From the NCBI RefSeq assembly GCF_009688965.1, contig NZ_AP021875.1:620001-684000 (forward strand): a stretch of 64,000 nucleotides of DNA. The letters run 5' to 3'. The stretch's first letter is position 1. Every line of letters begins with the position of its first letter. Below, one piece after another: positions 59,830 through 64,000 of the stretch. The notes beneath the pieces are model-generated. The model worked only from the letters and a program-made list of their open reading frames with translations. It made no database searches and was not told the origin of the DNA. This stretch comes from Desulfosarcina widdelii (GTDB taxonomy: Bacteria; Desulfobacterota; Desulfobacteria; Desulfobacterales; Desulfosarcinaceae). The translations under genes were made by a program, and so were the position numbers.

Positions 59830-60453
59830 TCAGGCCACCAGCTCTTTGACCAGCTTCACCGCTCCAGGAGCATCGGCGCTGTATCCGTCCGCGCCGATCT
59901 GGTCCGCAAAGGCCTGGGTCACCGGGGCGCCACCGATGATCGTACGCGTCGCCATGCCCGCCTCTTTCACCGCCTTGACCGTGCTCTCCATGGCCGGCAT
60001 GGTCGTGGTCAACAGCGCCGAAAGGGCGATCACGTCGGCGTTCTTCTCCGCCGCACTCTTGACAAAGGCTTCGCTCTCCACGTCCACACCCAGGTCGACG
60101 ACATCGAAACCGGCCCCTTCCATCATCATGGAGACCAGGTTTTTGCCGATGTCGTGCAAATCGCCCTTGACCGTGCCAATCACCACCGTGCCCTTGCTCT
60201 GGCCGCCGCCTTCGCCCAGGTGGGGTTTGAGCAGCTCCAGGCCGGCCTTCATGGCCTGGGCCGCCATGAGCATCTCGGGTACGAACAGCTCCCCGGCGCT
60301 GAACTTTTCGCCCACTTCGTCCATGGCGCTGATCAGACCGTCGTTGAGAATGCTGTCGATGGCCGTGCCGGTATCGATTCCCTCCTGGGTCTTGGCTACG
60401 ACCGTTGCCTCATCAAAGGCCAGTACTGCGTTGAAAATGTCTTGAGTTACCAT
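59830..60453 (-). CDS. Corrinoid (B12-binding) protein of the methyltransferase type
   Basis: A 207-residue corrinoid carrier like MttC/MtbC. The N-terminal four-helix cap domain (residues 1-85) includes SAGELFVPEMLMAAQAMKAG; the C-terminal Rossmann domain has the cobalt-binding motif GTVKGDLHDIGKNLVSMMM, with His as lower ligand, and VIALSALLTTTMPAM. It passes a methyl group from the MttB-type enzyme to the MtrH/AcsE-like enzyme. GAGGAGGATG precedes the ATG. Confidence 0.95.
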   Translation of the reverse strand: MVTQDIFNAVLAFDEATVVAKTQEGIDTGTAIDSILNDGLISAMDEVGEKFSAGELFVPEMLMAAQAMKAGLELLKPHLGEGGGQSKGTVVIGTVKGDLHDIGKNLVSMMMEGAGFDVVDLGVDVESEAFVKSAAEKNADVIALSALLTTTMPAMESTVKAVKEAGMATRTIIGGAPVTQAFADQIGADGYSADAPGAVKLVKELVA

Positions 60454-60548
60454 ATTACATCCTCCTCTATTCGTAATTTGTATGGTTATCGGAAATCTTT
60501 AAGCGCTGCCTCAATCCTGATCCTGTCACGTCGATCGTTTATTGAAGA

Positions 60549-61406
60549 TTAAGAATACTGTTTTATCAATTCGTTAAATTTTTCGGTCTCTCCTTTAAGC
60601 ATGTTGTAACAATGTTCATCGGTAGGAAATTTTTTGTCTTTTACATCCTCTACATAGTTACGCATTGCTTGAGTTATAATTTCAGCGACATTTGCGTATT
60701 TTTTAACGAATTTCGGGGTGAATGCTGTAAACTGACCGACCAGATCCGAGACGATCAACAACTGCCCGTCACAGGAAGCGCCTGCTCCGATGGAAAGAAC
60801 GGGAATCGTGAGTTTTTTACTTATAAAGGCAGTTACTTCAGGAGGCACAGCCTCAACCAGAATCATTTGGGCTCCGGCTTTTTCCACAGCCAAAGCATCT
60901 TCAATAACTATTTGAGCCGATTCCGAAGTGCGGCCTTGTGCTTTATGACCGCCCAACTGGCCTGAACTTTGCGGTGTTAACCCAATATGGCCGATTACAA
61001 TTATCCCTGCCTCCACAATGGCTTTGATACGCGAAGCGACTCTTTCACCGCCTTCAAGCTTAACTGCATCAACATCGGCTTCTTTTAGGAAACGGATGGC
61101 ATTTTGCACTGCATGTTCATCGCCTATCTGGTAGCTACCAAAAGGCATGTCACCAACTACAAAGGTGTTTGGCGCTGCACGTCGGACCGCTTCGCAGTGA
61201 ATGATGCATTGATCCATAGTCACAGGTACAGTTCCGGGGTAACCGTAAACACACATGCCCAATGAATCTCCCACCAAGATCATGTCCATGCCAGCGGCTT
61301 CTGCAAATTGAGCTGTAGGAAAATCATAGGCAGTCAGCCAAGCAATTTTGTGGCCTTCTTTTTTCATTTTGTAAAAATCATGAATCATAGGTTTTTTCTT
61401 TTGCAT
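60549..61406 (-). CDS. panB: 3-methyl-2-oxobutanoate hydroxymethyltransferase (PanB)
   Basis: A 285-residue ketopantoate hydroxymethyltransferase fold, which normally adds a hydroxymethyl group from methylene-THF to 2-oxoisovalerate in pantothenate synthesis. Motifs: IAWLTAYDFPTAQFAEAAGM, ILVGDSLGMCVYGYPGTVPV, VGDMPFGSY, DAVKLEGG and GHIGLTPQ, with the metal-binding Asp and Glu kept. GGGAGATAAG precedes the ATG. No other pantothenate gene is nearby; its place between corrinoid and one-carbon genes may mean a catabolic or THF-linked role instead. Confidence 0.88.
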   Translation of the reverse strand: MQKKKPMIHDFYKMKKEGHKIAWLTAYDFPTAQFAEAAGMDMILVGDSLGMCVYGYPGTVPVTMDQCIIHCEAVRRAAPNTFVVGDMPFGSYQIGDEHAVQNAIRFLKEADVDAVKLEGGERVASRIKAIVEAGIIVIGHIGLTPQSSGQLGGHKAQGRTSESAQIVIEDALAVEKAGAQMILVEAVPPEVTAFISKKLTIPVLSIGAGASCDGQLLIVSDLVGQFTAFTPKFVKKYANVAEIITQAMRNYVEDVKDKKFPTDEHCYNMLKGETEKFNELIKQYS

Positions 61407-61718
61407 TTCTTATCTCCCTGTTAACGACAAAGAATAATTGTTCCTATTTCGATAAATTGCACCAATATAAAATATGAGTAGTCCTATAGAATCAGTGCAC
61501 ATACATTCTCATGTAAAATTAAGGAAATTGCTTGCCAACAATCAGTGCATAAACACATGAAAGTTTTTAACGAAAGCCGCACCATTTGGTTGCAATTATT
61601 CAATCAAGCCACGGTATAGCACTGAATCGATTATTCACTGTAACTAACCGTGATGCGTTAGATAGATGACTGATTCGAAACATATATGGGCAGTCCTTTA
61701 AATTAAATTAGTGTTCTC
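61407..61718. other. Gap before panB
   Basis: A 312-bp AT-rich gap between ridA and panB. It holds a direct repeat AATCAGTGCA (61490-61499 and 61540-61549, 50 bp apart) and an inverted repeat TACAT-TCTC-ATGTA (61502-61515). These may be regulator sites. No gene was seen. Confidence 0.4.
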
Positions 61719-62105
61719 CTAAAGCAGGCTGATTGCTTCAACCTCGAAATTAGCATCTCTAGGAAGCCGGGCAACTTCAACACACGACCGGGCCGGGAAA
61801 TTTTTATAGAAAAACTCTTCGTAAACATCGTTTACTATAGGAAAATCGTCCATATTTTTTATGAACAATGTGGTTTTAACCACTTTATCAAGACTGCTTC
61901 CTGCAGCTTTTAATATCGCTTTTAGGTTCTTCAATGCTTGGCGAATTTCAGCTTTAATATCATTGTTAACCAAATTTCCAGTTGCAGGATCAAAAGCTAG
62001 CTGACCTGAAACAAATACCATTTTATCCGTCTTTACGGCTTGAGAATACGGTCCAATTGCTCCAGGTGCATTTTCCGTTTTAATGATCATATGTGCTAAT
62101 TTCAT
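61719..62105 (-). CDS. ridA: RidA family (YjgF/UK114) protein
   Basis: A 128-residue RidA-family enzyme, which hydrolyses reactive enamine/imine intermediates made by PLP enzymes. Typical stretches: NAPGAIGPYSQAVKTDKMVF, VSGQLAFDPATGNLV and a C-terminal FPARSCVEVARLPRDANFEV containing the key Arg. The ATG at 62105 has GGAGT at a long distance; the family start MIIKTENAPG corresponds to a later ATG (62090). Its place beside a PLP enzyme (62196) fits its role. Confidence 0.92.
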   Translation of the reverse strand: MKLAHMIIKTENAPGAIGPYSQAVKTDKMVFVSGQLAFDPATGNLVNNDIKAEIRQALKNLKAILKAAGSSLDKVVKTTLFIKNMDDFPIVNDVYEEFFYKNFPARSCVEVARLPRDANFEVEAISLL

Positions 62106-62195
62106 AATATATTTGTTTACTCCTTCAGTTTAAAAATCATTTTTGATACTAATTCCCTGAATCATGTAATTGCTTTTATCCACATGGAATAGATA

Positions 62196-63353
62196 TCATC
62201 GGTTTCGAGCGTCAATAGGACAGCCTTTCTGATCAATTTCTCCATCTGGGCCGATAATGGCGAAATATTCCCAAAGGTTTACAGTAGAGCAGGCGTGCCG
62301 GGGAGCAACCAATATATAATCCCCGATATGGAGGTCCGTTCCATGAGGCACCGATACTATTGTATGCTCCTCACTCCAGCCGAGTGCTTCCATGCCTTCT
62401 ATGCTGAATCCTTCTATTTTCCCTTGATCTATCCCCCATCGTTTATACCCCAGGTTCAGTGTAGCCGTTTTCGGATTGGGTCTATCCATGACCTGCACCA
62501 AGATCAGGGCGGCCACATCGAAAGTGTTTGGGATAATCTGATGATACCAAGTATCAAAAAAAATCCAATTTCCCGGAGATAAGATGATATCGGCGTCCAT
62601 ATCAATATGACTCAGGCATTCAAGATCGGGAAGAAAACTTGGTGTACCGCTCATCATCACCCGTGGAACACTAATGTTTCTATTTTCAAACCGGCGGACA
62701 GCTTCCGTTAGAATCTCAACAGAAGCCTGAGAGGTTTCACGACGTTTTTTCTCGTCAAAAAAGGCATTATGACCATCATAGGCATGAATACCAAAAAATT
62801 TAAATCGCTCGTTTTTTTTGGTCAAATTATACAGTCCAAGAGCACCTTCGGGATCGGTGCCGGTCCGATTCATTCCAACGTTTAGATCAATAAAGAAATG
62901 CCACTGTATATCGTACTTTTCGGCTGCCTCCGACAGATATGTGGCATGGTCCTGATGTGCGGCCTGCACAATTATCCTTTTGTCAGGATTTCCTTTGACC
63001 AGAGATGCAATATGGTCCGCTTCGGCAGGTAGCAGTGGATACGCAATAAAAATTGTTTCAACCCCGGAATCAATCAGCATCTCGGCTTCCATTGGTGTGG
63101 CTTTAAACCCTTGGAAACCAGCTGTCATCAGCTCACGGGTAACCCATTTTGACTTGTGCGTTTTAACGTGAGGCCAAATATTTTTGATAGGGAAACCCGG
63201 TGACACCAAGTCAAGTAACTTACCCATCCGCTTGATATTGAAGTCAAATCGGTCACGAAACAACAGTAGGCAGGGTGTAGTTAACTCACTGAGCGCCGAT
63301 ATCTTGTAAGGTTTTTCTGAAAGGGAGTGAATAGCAAAGTCCATAATTTTCAC
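62196..63353 (-). CDS. D-threonine aldolase / D-serine dehydratase-like PLP enzyme
   Basis: A 385-residue enzyme of the alanine-racemase-fold DSD1/DTA group. The PLP lysine lies in WPHVKTHKSKW. Other patterns are KATPMEAEMLIDSGVETIFI, FFIDLNVGMNRTGTD and a C-terminal metal-binding region VAPRHACSTVNLW with the His and Cys that hold zinc in D-serine dehydratase. It should cleave or dehydrate a D-beta-hydroxy amino acid. With RidA next to it, an imine-forming dehydration is likely. The substrate may be linked to the compound that the cluster imports. Confidence 0.9.
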   Translation of the reverse strand: MKIMDFAIHSLSEKPYKISALSELTTPCLLLFRDRFDFNIKRMGKLLDLVSPGFPIKNIWPHVKTHKSKWVTRELMTAGFQGFKATPMEAEMLIDSGVETIFIAYPLLPAEADHIASLVKGNPDKRIIVQAAHQDHATYLSEAAEKYDIQWHFFIDLNVGMNRTGTDPEGALGLYNLTKKNERFKFFGIHAYDGHNAFFDEKKRRETSQASVEILTEAVRRFENRNISVPRVMMSGTPSFLPDLECLSHIDMDADIILSPGNWIFFDTWYHQIIPNTFDVAALILVQVMDRPNPKTATLNLGYKRWGIDQGKIEGFSIEGMEALGWSEEHTIVSVPHGTDLHIGDYILVAPRHACSTVNLWEYFAIIGPDGEIDQKGCPIDARNR

Positions 63354-63463
63354 CTAAATAAACTTGTCAGCAGTCATACGATTTAATTAAATTTTATGTC
63401 CTAGTTGCCGAGAATAATTTCACTATAATTTTTTGTTTTGTCTTCATTCTGACTCTCCCCTGA

Positions 63464-64000
63464 TTAATAATAATTAATTTTATCTATTAAGGGTTGATCA
63501 ACCCCTTGCCGAATGAGAAAATTTTCCAGTTCGAAATGAAGCATCTGATCCATAGTCGGTGGTTCATATGCATCCAGCATAAATATCTCTTTGGCGGCTA
63601 TGTTTTTTAAAAACGTTTCTTCCTGTAATCCGCCGTCACTTTTGCCCCGAACTCCGATCGATGAATTCCACGATTGTGTCCGGCACTTTTGCAAGGTGTC
63701 CATTGTGGTGAGGAACTGACCTCCCGGTCCGACTGATCGAATCAGTTCCAGGTTTAACGTTTGAGGGTCAACCGCGGCATCATTGAGGTAGTACTGCACC
63801 ATATCGATGATTTCTATGTCCATGATAAACTTCTCATACGAAATGGCTGAATAGCTATCCAGAATTCCTGCGCTGTGGACGACAAAATTCACCCCATTTT
63901 GAAATGTCGCCAGCATATTCAGCATACTCTCGTAACCGCTTTGCGGGGATAGGTAGGCAGCATCGGTCAGAGCACCACCGCAACGACTGGGCAGGTGATA
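63464..64000 (-). CDS. MttB family methyltransferase, C-terminal part
   Basis: The gene runs off the right edge; about 178 C-terminal residues are seen. They read YHLPSRCGGALTDAAYLSPQ at the edge, then VNFVVHSAGILDSYSAISYE, KFIMDIEIIDMV and LIRSVGPGGQFLTTMDTLQK, which match the trimethylamine-methyltransferase (MttB) superfamily. The visible frame has no in-frame amber codon, but the region that carries pyrrolysine in true MttB lies at or beyond the window edge, so it cannot be excluded. Most non-pyrrolysine members demethylate quaternary amines such as glycine betaine or carnitine. It is the likely first enzyme of the corrinoid cluster to its left. Confidence 0.88.
   Translation of the reverse strand, partial: YHLPSRCGGALTDAAYLSPQSGYESMLNMLATFQNGVNFVVHSAGILDSYSAISYEKFIMDIEIIDMVQYYLNDAAVDPQTLNLELIRSVGPGGQFLTTMDTLQKCRTQSWNSSIGVRGKSDGGLQEETFLKNIAAKEIFMLDAYEPPTMDQMLHFELENFLIRQGVDQPLIDKINYY

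Noticed and set aside
63196..63210. A TTGGTGTCACCGG match on the minus strand inside the D-threonine-aldolase-like gene as a third FadR-type operator
   Set aside because: It lies within coding sequence and is only a partial match; treated as chance.
63464..64000. Pyrrolysine (amber) readthrough in the MttB-type gene
   Set aside because: No in-frame TAG occurs in the visible part; the key region may lie outside the window, so no claim is made.
1..64000. tRNA, rRNA or CRISPR arrays anywhere in the window
   Set aside because: No cloverleaf-like T-loop sequences outside coding regions, no rRNA-like stretches and no regularly spaced repeats were noticed by eye; a tRNA scan would settle it.

Overview
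This window looks like chromosome from an anaerobic, respiratory bacterium of the Desulfobacterota, most like Desulfobacteraceae/Desulfosarcinaceae. The evidence is gene content: DsrE-like and sulfite-reductase-like Fe-S proteins, corrinoid methyltransferases, a DUF1858 protein, a Cys-rich GxCxNC small protein, and many sigma54 regulators with clear -24/-12 sites. No rRNA, tRNA or CRISPR array was seen.

0-10 kb: a partial UROD/MetE-like gene, a DUF1858 protein, a ZIP transporter and a Crp/Fnr regulator lie on the minus strand. A PAS/sigma54 activator (2442-4274) then faces a run of genes preceded by a good sigma54 promoter (4454-4469). These are three small proteins, a proton-translocating transhydrogenase (pntAA, pntAB, pntB) and a GAF-like/CxxC protein whose N-terminus resembles that of the activator. 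The PntB is unusual: it carries two complete NADP(H)-binding domains III in tandem.

10-24 kb: small stress-type proteins (CBS, GreA-C, CBM48, Rnk, DUF488), an IclR regulator, a Kef-type antiporter and a large NAD-glutamate dehydrogenase preceded by a decayed copy of the pntB 3' end. A TetR regulator follows, with NrfH and an octaheme HAO-family cytochrome, and a PCP_red/sulfite-reductase-like ferredoxin fusion.

24-42 kb: nitrogen-oxide respiration and nitrosative stress. narGHJI and narK are followed by a flavoprotein and a small twin-CX4C protein. On the minus strand are norR and a DsrE-like gene with an in-frame TGA that is a strong selenocysteine candidate. A sigma54 promoter drives norZ, followed by hemerythrin, cupin, VOC, a second twin-CX4C protein, a thioredoxin-reductase-like flavoprotein and another hemerythrin.

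42-50 kb: a scrambled and partly AT-rich patch with a methyltransferase, a MASE1/PAS sensor, an IS4 transposase remnant, a GNAT/Kef chimera of two broken genes, an MFS transporter, and a tyrosine recombinase split by an IS3-family element.

50-64 kb (all minus strand): an oligopeptide-type ABC transporter with a Tat-type binding protein, a FadR-type regulator with two matching operators, an MFS transporter, and a one-carbon cluster (MtrH/AcsE-like methyltransferase, corrinoid protein, PanB, RidA, D-threonine-aldolase-like enzyme, and the C-terminal part of an MttB-family methyltransferase). This cluster probably imports and demethylates a methylated amine or a related compound.
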